From Sphingopyxis sp. H115 (lineage in GTDB: Bacteria > Pseudomonadota > Alphaproteobacteria > Sphingomonadales > Sphingomonadaceae), in NCBI RefSeq assembly GCF_001468465.1, contig NZ_LNSA01000033.1:1-43625 (forward strand): a stretch of 43,625 nt of DNA, given 5' to 3'. The notes beneath the pieces were generated by a model, which saw nothing but the letters and a program-made list of their open reading frames with translations, was not told where the DNA came from and searched no databases. Positions 23,886 through 32,557 of this stretch are shown here, piece after piece. A program made the translations under genes and the position numbers. The stretch's first letter is position 1. Every line of letters begins with the position of its first letter.

Positions 23886-26870
23886 CTAGAAGCTGAACCT
23901 GACCCCCGCCGCGTAGCGCGCGAAGCCCGGCTGGACGAAGGTGACGTTATTCTTGTGCCGCAGATGCCCGCGGCGCCCCTCGCCCGTCAGGTTGATCGCC
24001 TCGACGAAGGCGGTAAAGCCCGGGATGAACTCATAACTCGCGCTGGCATCGACCTGCCAATATTCCTCGGTGTAGAAGGGGTTGGGTCCCGTTCCGGCAA
24101 GGAATTCGTCGCGCCAGTTCCACGCGACACGCGCCTGGAGCCCGCCCTTGTCATAGAATGCCACGGCATTGGCGCTGTCGCTGAGCCCGGTGAGCGCGAA
24201 CTGCGGCACCGACGACGGCTGCGTATTGTCGTACGTCGCGTCGCCGTTGACGATCGTATAGTTCAGGATGACGCCGAAACCCGTATCCCAGAAACTATGC
24301 TGGATCGCGAACTCCCAGCCGTTGAGCGACGCGGTCTGGTCGCTGTTCACCGGCGTGGTGATTTCGAAATTGACCAGCGGGTCGCCGGGCGCGGCATTGA
24401 TGATGTTGCCCGTGACCGTGTCGGGGAAATTGTCGATGATATATTCCCGAATTTCCGCGACCGTTGCGTCGGCCCCGATCGCGGCGATCGCGGCGTTCCA
24501 GCGCGGACCGCCCACCGGCGTCGTCAGGCCGAAAGCGCTGCTGTCGATGCGCGACGAGGATATGAAATTGCTCACATCCTTGTGGAAATAGCCCACCGAA
24601 AGATAGGAATCGCGCCCGTAATACCATTCCGCCGACAGGTCGATATTCTTCGACTTGTACGGGATCAGCCCCGGATTGCCCTGCGCGCCCGTGCCGCCGC
24701 CGACACGGAACAGCGTGTCGATCGTCCGCCCGCCCTGCATGCTCGCATAGTCGGGGCGCGTAATCGTGTGGCTGTACGACGCACGCAGCTTGACATCCTC
24801 CATCGGCGAGACGTCGAAATCAACCGCCGGCAGCCAGTTATCGTACGACCCCTTGAACCGCGTGAAGTCGCTTTCGCCCGAAAAGACGACGTTGAATTCA
24901 TTGTCGCCGATCCACGTCGTCGTGACGGGCACCGGCACCAGCGCCGCCGACGAGATATCGGTCGTCTCGTACCGGATGCCCGCCGTGAAGTGCGCGGGAT
25001 TCTGGAACAGGTCGAACACCGTCGCCACCTGCAGATAAGGCGCCAGCGTCTTTTCGGAGATACGCCGGTCGGTGTTGAACACGGCCAGGCAAGTACCCGG
25101 CTGGGCGGCGCCCGTCGCGGGATTGCTGCAAACCTGGTAATTCTGCTCGTTCAGATCGGCGAGCCGTTCGAAATCGAAGGTATAGAAACTCTGGATCATC
25201 CCCTGCTGGGCAAGCCCCGGGAACTTGTCGGGCAGCGTGACCAGCGTGAAGATGTCGTCGGGAATATCCGCCGCCGGGCCGGCACCGCCCCAGGTGTCGT
25301 CGTTCTGGACCGTACCGAATGCCGACCGCACCTTGCTGTCGATATAGGACACGCCGAAATCGATGCTGTCGAGGAAGCCGCCGTCATGGTCATATTGACC
25401 GCGCAATTGCACCTGGTTGATCCGGTTGCGGAAAAAGGCGTTGCGGAAAGCATTGCCCGTCGGCGTGATCAGCGAGGCATCGAGCGGGTCGATGCCGGGA
25501 TACATGCCGTAGGATATGACCGGCAGGTCATTTTCGAAATTGATCGCCTGGTTCTGGACGCCGAACACGGCGTTGCCCAGCGACATGCTCGACCCGAAGC
25601 GGTTGACCGGATTGACTTCGGCGGTCGAATGATGCGCGTCGAGTTCGAACGATACCCCGTCCGCGCCCTTCCATTCGAGGTTGAAGCCGAGCGACTTATT
25701 CTCGGCCCGGTTTTCGGTCAACGCACCGCTGTACGACAGATCCTTGCCGCCATAGAGCGCATCGGGTCCGGGCGTGCCCGTCGGCGGCGCGAATATCTCG
25801 CTGTAAAAGATCGGGCCCGCGACCGGGCCATCGGTCCACGCACTCGATGTATTTTCGTGGTTGAACCAGACCCCGACATTGCTGTTGCGCGTTTCGACCG
25901 TGTTGCGCGAATAGACATAATCGACCGTCGCGGTCAGTCCGTCGGTCGGCCGGAATTGCAACACCGCCTGCCCGTTGATGCGCTCACGGTTGATATCGTT
26001 AAGGTCGTAGGACGCGTTCTGCGGTACCTGATATACGTCGTCCGGACCCGGCCGGTTGGTGATGTTATCGGCGCGCGGCGTTCCCGGCTGCGCAAGCGAA
26101 CCCCAGTTGTTTTCGCTGCCCAGATAGCCGTCGCGCCAGCCGACATTCGCCGTATTGGTGCTCGATTTGCGCTTCTGGTACGACCCCGCGACCATGATAC
26201 CGATCCGGTCGTCGGCAAAAGTGGTGCTGAAGATGCCCGACACTTCGGGCGTGATCGGGTCGCTATTGTTGCGCGACGAATCATAGACGCCCTTGACCGC
26301 CAGGCTGCCGCGCATCCCCGGGTTGTCGAGCGGGCGCGGGGTACGGATGTTGATCGACGACCCGATGCCGCCCGACTCGATGGTCGCGCGGCCGCTCTTG
26401 TACACCTCCACCGATGCGATGCCTTCGGACGCGAGGTTGGCGAAGTCGAACGACCGCGACGAGGGAGCGCTGCCGCCGTCGCCGATCAGCGCGGTCGGCA
26501 TCTGCCGGCCATTGAGCGTCACAAGATTGAATTCGGGACCAAAGCCGCGAACGGTGACCAGCGAGCCTTCGCCGTTCGAGCGGTCGATCGAGACGCCCGT
26601 GATGCGCTGGAGCGATTCGGCGAGGTTGGTGTCAGGGAATTTGCCAATATCCTCGGCGGAAATCGCATCGACCACGCCCTGCGCTTCGCGCTTGATGTCG
26701 GCCGAGGCGGCGAGGCTGGCGCGGATGCCGGTGACGACAATCTCGTCGCCACTTACATCGCTGTCGACGGGCGCTTCCTGCGCATGCGCCGCCTGTGCGA
26801 CCCCCATCAGCGACAGCGCCGACGTGCCGACCAGAAATTTTGCAAGCCAATGCTTTTGAGACGCCCGCAT
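23886..26870 (-). CDS. TonB-dependent receptor, carbohydrate (TIGR01782-like) type
   Basis: A 994-residue outer-membrane receptor. It has a signal peptide (about 1-31, ending AHAQ), a TonB box DEIVVTGIR, and the plug start ASADIKREAQGVVDAISAED, then IGKFPDTNLAESLQRITGVSIDR, typical of the TonB-Xanth-Caul family (TIGR01782). A long beta-barrel ends in AGVRFSF. The ATG at 26870 has GGGAGGA upstream; a start at 26912 would place the promoter region inside the gene. The family often imports plant or algal oligosaccharides. With GH16, GH3, LacI and sugar transporters nearby, beta-glucan oligosaccharides are the likely ligand. Its promoter carries two LacI-type operators. Confidence 0.93.
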   Translation of the reverse strand: MRASQKHWLAKFLVGTSALSLMGVAQAAHAQEAPVDSDVSGDEIVVTGIRASLAASADIKREAQGVVDAISAEDIGKFPDTNLAESLQRITGVSIDRSNGEGSLVTVRGFGPEFNLVTLNGRQMPTALIGDGGSAPSSRSFDFANLASEGIASVEVYKSGRATIESGGIGSSINIRTPRPLDNPGMRGSLAVKGVYDSSRNNSDPITPEVSGIFSTTFADDRIGIMVAGSYQKRKSSTNTANVGWRDGYLGSENNWGSLAQPGTPRADNITNRPGPDDVYQVPQNASYDLNDINRERINGQAVLQFRPTDGLTATVDYVYSRNTVETRNSNVGVWFNHENTSSAWTDGPVAGPIFYSEIFAPPTGTPGPDALYGGKDLSYSGALTENRAENKSLGFNLEWKGADGVSFELDAHHSTAEVNPVNRFGSSMSLGNAVFGVQNQAINFENDLPVISYGMYPGIDPLDASLITPTGNAFRNAFFRNRINQVQLRGQYDHDGGFLDSIDFGVSYIDSKVRSAFGTVQNDDTWGGAGPAADIPDDIFTLVTLPDKFPGLAQQGMIQSFYTFDFERLADLNEQNYQVCSNPATGAAQPGTCLAVFNTDRRISEKTLAPYLQVATVFDLFQNPAHFTAGIRYETTDISSAALVPVPVTTTWIGDNEFNVVFSGESDFTRFKGSYDNWLPAVDFDVSPMEDVKLRASYSHTITRPDYASMQGGRTIDTLFRVGGGTGAQGNPGLIPYKSKNIDLSAEWYYGRDSYLSVGYFHKDVSNFISSSRIDSSAFGLTTPVGGPRWNAAIAAIGADATVAEIREYIIDNFPDTVTGNIINAAPGDPLVNFEITTPVNSDQTASLNGWEFAIQHSFWDTGFGVILNYTIVNGDATYDNTQPSSVPQFALTGLSDSANAVAFYDKGGLQARVAWNWRDEFLAGTGPNPFYTEEYWQVDASASYEFIPGFTAFVEAINLTGEGRRGHLRHKNNVTFVQPGFARYAAGVRFSF

Positions 26871-26919
26871 CCCATTCCTCCCAAAACAGCCGCTCTCTTT
26901 TGGTGGCGGCATTCCCGTT

Positions 26920-26958
26920 ATGTGAACGTTATCTAAATGGGAACGTTCTCATTGTCAA
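26920..26958 (-). promoter_or_regulatory. TBDR promoter with two LacI-type operators
   Basis: On the minus strand TTGACA (26958-26953) and TAGATA (26935-26930) are separated by exactly 17 bases, a near-consensus sigma70 promoter. Operator 1, TGAGAACGTTCCCA (26951-26938), fills the spacer. Operator 2, GATAACGTTCACAT (26933-26920), covers the -10 end and probable start site. The centres are 17 bases apart. Transcription would begin near 26923, about 50 bases before the TBDR start codon. This layout predicts tight repression by the LacI protein of the locus. Confidence 0.8.
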
Positions 26959-27111
26959 CGCGTCGGGCGTGGCATTTGGGTCACAATGTTGCGGAATTTC
27001 GCGCAGCAAACGTATGCAGCAAAAGCCTTCCCGACGCCGCCTCGGCCGGATCCAGGGAGGGCGGGCCGGACGCGTTCGCCCGGCCGCTCCTTTCGTTTTC
27101 GGACGTCGAGG

Positions 27112-27483
27112 TTACAGCATCGGATAGCGCAGACCGTAATATCCAAAGACGCTGCGGCCATATTCGTCGGTGTAATCCGGCGTTGCGTCGCGCGCATAAC
27201 GCGGGGCACCCGTCAGCTTGTCCTTGGGGATATCGACCACATAGCCGCCCTTGTCGGTGTCATAGGTCAGCATGTCCCAGGGAATCGGATAATGGTCGCT
27301 GCCGAGACCGAACAGGCCGCCGAATTCCATGACGGCATATTCGCTCTTGCCGGACTTCTTGTCGATCATCACATTGGCGATCGTGCCGAGCTTTTCATTT
27401 TGCGGATTATAGACCTTGGTCCCTTCGACCTTGTCGGACGAAATCAGGCGATGAGTCTCGGTGCGTTCGAGTGTGTCGGCCAT
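27112..27483 (-). CDS. PRC-barrel domain protein
   Basis: A 123-residue soluble protein. Residues about 10-90 form a PRC-barrel (HRLISSDKVEGTKVYN, then KLGTIANVMIDKKSG and YAVMEFGG), a small beta-barrel also found in photosynthetic reaction centre H subunits and RimM. The C-terminus is rich in Tyr, Gly and Asp. The ATG at 27483 has AAAGGAG upstream. In alphaproteobacteria such stand-alone proteins are often stress-related, but the role here is unknown. It is a single-gene unit just upstream of the TBDR promoter. Confidence 0.88.
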   Translation of the reverse strand: MADTLERTETHRLISSDKVEGTKVYNPQNEKLGTIANVMIDKKSGKSEYAVMEFGGLFGLGSDHYPIPWDMLTYDTDKGGYVVDIPKDKLTGAPRYARDATPDYTDEYGRSVFGYYGLRYPML

Positions 27484-27637
27484 GGGAAATTCTCCTTTGG
27501 CGCGGGGGGCGAAACATCGATCGGAGGATCCGGCCGTGCCGCGCCCCGTTAAAGCCCCCCTGTTCAAGCAACGAGGCCCGCACGCCGGAGTTGCTCGATT
27601 CATCGCAAAGCAGAGCCCGCTCGCGCGCAGCGCGCGG

Positions 27638-28528
27638 TCAGCGGCTCCAGCGTGCGAAGATGGCGGTCGGCAGCAGCAGCCCCCTCGCCTCCTCGCGCAC
27701 CGCCAGTTCGCCGCACTCGACCTTTCCGGGCAGGTCGGCGAACAGCTGGCTCAGAAGTTCGCCGATCGCCAGCGCCGACATGCGCACGGCATAGACGGTC
27801 AGGAACAGTGCGCGACTGTCGGCGTCGAGCAGCTGGCGGCAGTCGGCGAGCAGCGGGGCAAGGCCTTCCTCGAGCTGCCAGCGCTCCTGGTTCGGACCAC
27901 GGCCGAATTTGGGCGGGTCGAGCAGGATCGCGTCGTAGCGCTTCCCGCGCCGCACCTCGCGCGCGGTGAACTTGCCCGCGTCGTCGACGATCCAGCGGAT
28001 CGGCTTGTCGGCCATACCCGCGAGCGCGGCATTTTCGCGCGCCTGCGACACCGATTTCTTCGACGCGTCGACATGCGTCACCGACGCCCCCGCGGCGGCG
28101 AGCGCCTGGCTGCCGACGCCGGTGTAGCCGAAGAGGTTGAGGAAGGCGGGGTCGGGCTTGCCCGCAACCTGTCCGCGCAGCCAGTCCCACACCGGGGCCA
28201 TATCGGGAAAGAAACCCAGGTGACGGAAAGGCGTGCAACTCGCGGTGAAGCGCGTCTCGCGCCAGCCGAGCGGCCAGCCCTCCTGCGGCACGGGCTTGCT
28301 GTAATACCAACGGCCGCCGCCGTCGTCGTCCGATGCCGGGACGAACTCGCCGTCGGCGGCCTCCCATTCGCTCGCCGGGAGCGCGGGCGCCCACATCGCC
28401 TGCGGCTCGGGTCGGATGAAGCGGTAGCGGCCATAGCGTTCGAGCTTGCGCCCGTTCCCGCTGTCGACCAGCCCATAATCGTCCCACGCCTCGCCGACGA
28501 GCGTGACGAGGGGCAACAGATCAGCCAC
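27638..28528 (-). CDS. Class I SAM-dependent methyltransferase, RlmI/RlmK-like (rRNA)
   Basis: A 296-residue methyltransferase. The SAM-binding motif I is LNLFGYTGVGSQALAAAGA, motif II has HVDASKKS, and the catalytic-type motif is ILLDPPKFGRG. This arrangement matches the COG1092-like 23S rRNA cytosine methyltransferases, but without an N-terminal PUA domain. Translation starts with GTG at 28528, overlapping the thrC stop by 8 bases (GTGGCTGA). The target base is not predictable. It is the last gene of the long cta-thrC transcription unit. Confidence 0.85.
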   Translation of the reverse strand: MADLLPLVTLVGEAWDDYGLVDSGNGRKLERYGRYRFIRPEPQAMWAPALPASEWEAADGEFVPASDDDGGGRWYYSKPVPQEGWPLGWRETRFTASCTPFRHLGFFPDMAPVWDWLRGQVAGKPDPAFLNLFGYTGVGSQALAAAGASVTHVDASKKSVSQARENAALAGMADKPIRWIVDDAGKFTAREVRRGKRYDAILLDPPKFGRGPNQERWQLEEGLAPLLADCRQLLDADSRALFLTVYAVRMSALAIGELLSQLFADLPGKVECGELAVREEARGLLLPTAIFARWSR

Positions 28529-29918
28529 GCGCAGCTTCCGCCAGGATGAACGCCTTTACGGCGTCATAATCGCCGGGAAGCTTGGTATAGCGCTCCTCGC
28601 GATCGAACAGATTGCCGAGCCGCGCGGGCAGCGACGGCCGCACGCCGGTCGCACGTTCGACCGCCTCGCGGAACTTGGCGGGATGCGCGGTCGCAAGCGT
28701 AACGACCGGAATGTCGACATCGATATCGAGCGCGCGGGCCGCGGCAAGGCCGACCGCGCTGTGCGGGTCGATGATCTGCCCGCCACGCTCCTGCGCCCAG
28801 CGCAGCGCCAGCGCCATCCTGTCGCCATCGATGCTCGCGCTCGAAAACAGGTCGCGCGCGCCGGCCAGCATGTCGGCGGGGATCGACATTGCGCGGTTCG
28901 TATCGAACTCGGCCATCATCGCGGTGATCGCGGCGCCGTCGCGGCCTGCGAGGTCGAAGAGCAGCCGTTCGAAATTGCTGCTGACCTGGATGTCCATGCT
29001 CGGCGTCGCGGTCGGCGTCACCGTGCCCGCGCTGTAATCGCCGCTGGTCAGCGCGCGGTGGAGGATGTCGTTGACGTTCGTCGCGACGACAAGCTTCGCG
29101 ACGGGCAGCCCCATTTGCGCCGCGACATAGCCCGCGAACACATCGCCGAAATTGCCCGTCGGCACTGAGAAGGCAACCGCGCGGTCGGGACCGCCGAGCC
29201 GGACCGCAGCGTAGAAATAATAGACGATCTGCGCCATCAGTCGCGCCCAGTTGATGCTGTTCACCGCCGACAGCGTGACCTGGCCCCGCGCCTCTTCGTC
29301 GCCGAATAGCCGCTTCACCATCGCCTGCGCATCGTCGAAGCTGCCGTCGATCGCGATATTGTGAACGTTGGGCGCCAGCACCGTCGTCATCTGGCGGCGC
29401 TGGACGTCGCTGACGCGGCCTTCGGGGTGGAGCATGAAGATGCGGATATGTTCGCGCCCCGCGACCGCTTCGATCGCCGCTGAGCCGGTATCGCCCGAGG
29501 TCGCGCCGACGATCGTGATGTCGGTGTTGCCTCCGCTCAGGAATTTTTCGAACAGCTGGCCGAGCAATTGCAGCGCGACGTCCTTGAACGCCAGCGTCGG
29601 GCCGTGAAAGAGTTCGAGCAGCCAGTGACGATGGTCGAGCTGGACCAGCGGGGTCACTGCATCGTGGCTGAAGCGGCCGTAGGCCGCCTTGCACAGCTCG
29701 CGGAGTTCATCCTCGCTCAGCGCCCCCGCGACGAACGGCGCCATCACGCGCACCGCCGTTTCGACATAATCGAGCCCAGCGAGGCCGCGGATCTCGTCAG
29801 GGCTCAGCCGCGGCCATTTCGTGGGCACATAGAGGCCGCCGTCGCTGGCAAGCCCCGCGAGCGTCGCGGCACGAAAATCGAGGGTCGGCGCAGAGCCGCG
29901 GGTGCTGATATAGTCCAT
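28521..29918 (-). CDS. thrC: Threonine synthase
   Basis: A 465-residue PLP enzyme converting O-phosphohomoserine to threonine. The N-terminus MDYISTRG with SDGGLYVP is typical, and Lys112 in LAFKDVALQ is the Schiff-base lysine. The phosphate-binding ATSGDTGSA stretch and SVPTGNFGD are also present. The ATG at 29918 fits the family; a longer frame to 29960 is rejected. It lies 81 bases downstream of SURF1, with a large palindrome in the gap, and overlaps the methyltransferase gene. Confidence 0.96.
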   Translation of the reverse strand: MDYISTRGSAPTLDFRAATLAGLASDGGLYVPTKWPRLSPDEIRGLAGLDYVETAVRVMAPFVAGALSEDELRELCKAAYGRFSHDAVTPLVQLDHRHWLLELFHGPTLAFKDVALQLLGQLFEKFLSGGNTDITIVGATSGDTGSAAIEAVAGREHIRIFMLHPEGRVSDVQRRQMTTVLAPNVHNIAIDGSFDDAQAMVKRLFGDEEARGQVTLSAVNSINWARLMAQIVYYFYAAVRLGGPDRAVAFSVPTGNFGDVFAGYVAAQMGLPVAKLVVATNVNDILHRALTSGDYSAGTVTPTATPSMDIQVSSNFERLLFDLAGRDGAAITAMMAEFDTNRAMSIPADMLAGARDLFSSASIDGDRMALALRWAQERGGQIIDPHSAVGLAAARALDIDVDIPVVTLATAHPAKFREAVERATGVRPSLPARLGNLFDREERYTKLPGDYDAVKAFILAEAARG

Positions 29919-29936
29919 GACGGAGATGCGCCTAGA

Positions 29937-29979
29937 GCGATTTCGCGCGAAATGGAACATTTCGCGGCTCGGAAATCGC
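29937..29979. repeat. Nested palindrome between SURF1 and thrC
   Basis: Outer arms GCGATTTC (29937-29944) and GAAATCGC (29972-29979) and inner arms GCGAAATG (29947-29954) and CATTTCGC (29958-29965) are all perfect, with a 3-base loop. No T-tract follows on the minus strand, so it is not a standard terminator. It could be a dispersed intergenic repeat, an attenuator or an RNA-processing site. Confidence 0.7.
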
Positions 29980-29999
29980 CGAAAAACTTTGCGGGCGGC

Positions 30000-30641
30000 T
30001 CAAGGCCGCGCGCGGCGGCGGACGGCCAAAATATAGATGACGAGCGCCGCGGCGGCGAAGAGGAACCATTGCACCGCATAAGCCAGGTGATTGTTCGGCG
30101 TATCGTCGGCGGAGGGCACTGCGCTGGCACGAAGCCCCTCGATCGGCCGATCGGCGATCAGCATAGCCCGCGCGGGCACCGCCTTACCCATCGCGCGCTC
30201 CATCACCGTCGGCTGCTCGGGTCCGGGAACGATCGTTCCCTGCACCGTCCCGCCGGTCCATTCGGGCGGATCGAAATCGTCGCCGATACCGACATCAACC
30301 AGCACCCCCGGCCCCTCGGCCCCGGTGCGGCAGTCGGCGATCATGCGGATGCCCGACTTGCCCTGGCGGTCGGTACCGCTGCGCTGATCCCAGCGCACGG
30401 GCTCCAGGCAGACGACGCTGCTCTTGCGGTAAAGGAATCGGTCCTCGACCGGCGGCAGCACGGGATAGGTTACCAGCGACGACATGGCCATGTTGCGCTG
30501 GTACAAAACGATCAGCGCCTCCTTCTCGCTTTTGCGCTGGAGCTGCCAGACCCCCAGCCCGATCATCACTGCGATCGCGGCGAGCACCAGCAGCGTCGGG
30601 ATCAGCGGCCAGCGCCGCCGGGGTTCGGTCGGTTCAGTCAT
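30000..30641 (-). CDS. SURF1 family cytochrome c oxidase assembly protein
   Basis: A 213-residue inner-membrane protein with a helix near each end: LIPTLLVLAAIAVMIGLGVWQLQR, the SURF1 start motif GxWQLxR, and AYAVQWFLFAAAALVIYILA at the C-terminus (the second SURF1 signature). The region between lies in the periplasm. It helps insert haem a into oxidase subunit I. I chose ATG at 30641, overlapping the DUF983 stop by 8 bases (ATGACTGA); ATG at 30650 is possible. It is rather short compared with mitochondrial relatives, as usual in bacteria. Confidence 0.9.
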   Translation of the reverse strand: MTEPTEPRRRWPLIPTLLVLAAIAVMIGLGVWQLQRKSEKEALIVLYQRNMAMSSLVTYPVLPPVEDRFLYRKSSVVCLEPVRWDQRSGTDRQGKSGIRMIADCRTGAEGPGVLVDVGIGDDFDPPEWTGGTVQGTIVPGPEQPTVMERAMGKAVPARAMLIADRPIEGLRASAVPSADDTPNNHLAYAVQWFLFAAAALVIYILAVRRRARP

Positions 30642-31029
30642 CTTCGCCATCCACCTGCCGGCCTTCGGCCGCCTGACGCTGGTGCTCGCTCGCCAGCAGC
30701 GCGCCTTTGCCGACGCGCAGGCCATAGACGACGGCGGCGGCGGTCAGCGGCACCCACAGGACGACATGCACCCACAAAGGCGGGCGCACGAGGGCATCGA
30801 GCGTCAGCGCGATCGCGATGAGCAGCGCGCCGATGATCAGCGTCAGGAAGGCTGCGGGTCCGTCGCCGACATTGTAGCGGCCATAGTCGAGCCCGCAGCT
30901 GCCGCATTTTTCGCGGAACTTCACCGGCCCGTCGAACAGGGTCGGCGCGCCGCATTCGGGGCAAAGGCCAAAAAGGGCAGCACGCCAGACCGGCGGCTGC
31001 CCCTTTTGAATATTATCGCCGGTCGGCAA
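30634..31029 (-). CDS. DUF983 family protein of the cytochrome oxidase operon
   Basis: A small membrane protein, 131 residues from a TTG at 31029. It has two CxxC pairs (GLCPECG and EKCGSCG) forming a zinc-ribbon-like N-terminus, then VGDGPAAFL and two membrane helices. DUF983 genes usually sit beside ctaE in alphaproteobacteria. The start is uncertain: the only ATG, at 31077, would overlap ctaE by 47 bases, while TTG directly follows the ctaE stop. The function is thought to be oxidase assembly, by association only. Confidence 0.85.
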   Translation of the reverse strand: MPTGDNIQKGQPPVWRAALFGLCPECGAPTLFDGPVKFREKCGSCGLDYGRYNVGDGPAAFLTLIIGALLIAIALTLDALVRPPLWVHVVLWVPLTAAAVVYGLRVGKGALLASEHQRQAAEGRQVDGEDD

Positions 31030-31030
31030 T

Positions 31031-31906
31031 TTAGTGCGCGGCGATCGGCGCGCCCCAGCCGCCCCAGACATAGACAATGATGAAGAGGAACAGCCACACG
31101 ACGTCGACGAAGTGCCAGTACCAGGCAGCGGCTTCGAAACCGAAATGCTGCTGCGGGGTGAAATGGCCCTTATAGGTACGCACGAGGCAGACGATCAGGA
31201 AGATCGTCCCGACGAGAACGTGGAAACCGTGGAAGCCGGTCGCCATGTAGAAAGCCGAGCTATAGTTGCTCTGGCCGAAACCCCACGGCGCATGGGCATA
31301 TTCATAGGCCTGGATCGTCGAGAAGACGACACCGAGGATGATCGTCAGCCACAAGCCCTTCTTCAGCCCCTCGCGGTCGCCGTGAATCAGCGCGTGGTGC
31401 GCCCAGGTGATCGTCGTGCCCGAGCACAGCAGGATCAGCGTGTTGAGCAACGGCAGCGAAAAGGGATCGATGACTTCAATGCCCTTCGGCGGCCACATCG
31501 TAATCGCGGCGGCGCCATCTTGACCGAACAGCGAGGTGACCGCGCCATCGGCATATTCGATCGGCACCGGGAAGAGCGAAAAGTCGAACCAGGCCCAGAA
31601 CCAGCCGACGAAGAACATCACTTCCGACGCAATGAACAGGATCATGCCGTAACGCAGGTGCAGCTGGACAACCGGGGTATGGTCGCCGGCATGCGCTTCG
31701 TTGATCACGTCGGACCACCAGCTGAAGAAGGTGGCGATCACACCCATGAAACCGAGGCCGAGGACCCATTTGCCGACGCCGCCGAAATGATCGGCGTGCA
31801 TCGCCATCACCAGCCCGAAGAACATCACGAGCGCAGCGACCGAGCCGATGAGCGGCCAGACGCTGGGATTTACGAGGTGATAGTCATGATGTTTGGCACC
31901 GGACAT
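31031..31906 (-). CDS. ctaE: Cytochrome c oxidase subunit III
   Basis: A 291-residue membrane protein with seven helices. After MSGAKHHDYHLVNPSVWP come the TFFSWWSDVINEA and VASEVMFFVGWFWAWFD-like segments (here IASEVMFFVGWFWAWFDFSL) and ATGFHGFHVLVGTIFL, then WYWHFVDVVWLFLF, all diagnostic for subunit III. The ATG at 31906 is preferred over 31954, which adds an atypical N-terminus. It is part of the aa3-type oxidase operon, after ctaG. Confidence 0.97.
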   Translation of the reverse strand: MSGAKHHDYHLVNPSVWPLIGSVAALVMFFGLVMAMHADHFGGVGKWVLGLGFMGVIATFFSWWSDVINEAHAGDHTPVVQLHLRYGMILFIASEVMFFVGWFWAWFDFSLFPVPIEYADGAVTSLFGQDGAAAITMWPPKGIEVIDPFSLPLLNTLILLCSGTTITWAHHALIHGDREGLKKGLWLTIILGVVFSTIQAYEYAHAPWGFGQSNYSSAFYMATGFHGFHVLVGTIFLIVCLVRTYKGHFTPQQHFGFEAAAWYWHFVDVVWLFLFIIVYVWGGWGAPIAAH

Positions 31907-31987
31907 GGCGTGTTTCCCGTTTTTTGCAGCCCCGACACGACGATTCCCCATCATCTGCCGGCCCTTGTTAGACTCTTGTTCGCGGCC

Positions 31988-32557
31988 TTAGCTCGCCTTT
32001 TTACCCTCGTCTACCGCATCTGAAGGGTGGAAGGTGTAGCTCAAGGTGATTTCCTGCACATCGCGCGCGTCGGGGTCGTCCTTGATTTTGGGATCGACGA
32101 AGAACAGCACGGGCATACGCATCTGTTGCCCCGGCTCCAGTCGTTGCTGGGTGAAGCAGAAGCACTGAATCTTGGTGAAATATTTGCCCGCCTGGTCGGG
32201 CGTCACGTTGAAGCTCGCGGTCCCGACGACAGGGCGCGACGAATTATTTTCGGCGATGAAGATCGCCATGTCGCGTGCGCCGATGCTGACGGTGTCGGTC
32301 GGATGTTCGGGATAGAATTTCCACGGCAGGTTCGGCGAGACATTGGCGTCGAAGCGCACCGAGATCGTGTCCGACAGGATCTTCGGTTCCTCCGCCGCAG
32401 CGACGGGATCGTACCGCTGCGTCGTGCCGCCGAAGCCGGTCACGCGGCAGAAAAGATTATAGAGCGGCACCGCCGCGAAGCCGAGGCCCACCATCGCGAG
32501 CGCGAGCAGCGCGGCAAGGCTGGCGGTCTTCGCGTTGGGGGACATGCGGGCAATCAT
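31988..32557 (-). CDS. ctaG: Cytochrome c oxidase assembly protein CtaG (Cox11)
   Basis: A 189-residue copper chaperone with one N-terminal membrane helix (about 12-34), PLYNLFCRVTGFGG with the conserved Cys37, and a periplasmic beta-domain carrying the copper-binding pair Cys132 and Cys134 in QCFCF. It delivers copper to the CuB site of subunit I. The ATG at 32557 overlaps the stop of the small upstream gene (ATGA); ATG at 32545 is a second option. Confidence 0.95.
   Translation of the reverse strand: MIARMSPNAKTASLAALLALAMVGLGFAAVPLYNLFCRVTGFGGTTQRYDPVAAAEEPKILSDTISVRFDANVSPNLPWKFYPEHPTDTVSIGARDMAIFIAENNSSRPVVGTASFNVTPDQAGKYFTKIQCFCFTQQRLEPGQQMRMPVLFFVDPKIKDDPDARDVQEITLSYTFHPSDAVDEGKKAS

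Noticed and set aside
23853..26936. A 1027-codon open frame on the plus strand opposite the TBDR gene
   Set aside because: It mirrors the TBDR gene codon for codon, its product is Arg/Asp/Val-rich without any domain, and GC-rich codon bias explains it.
27046..27100. GC-rich hairpin downstream of the PRC-barrel gene
   Set aside because: The stem is followed by a T-rich stretch only on the plus strand, where no gene ends, so a terminator call is not supported.
29360..29369. TGTGAACGTT match to the LacI operator half inside thrC
   Set aside because: The second half is not palindromic and it lies within coding sequence far from a promoter.
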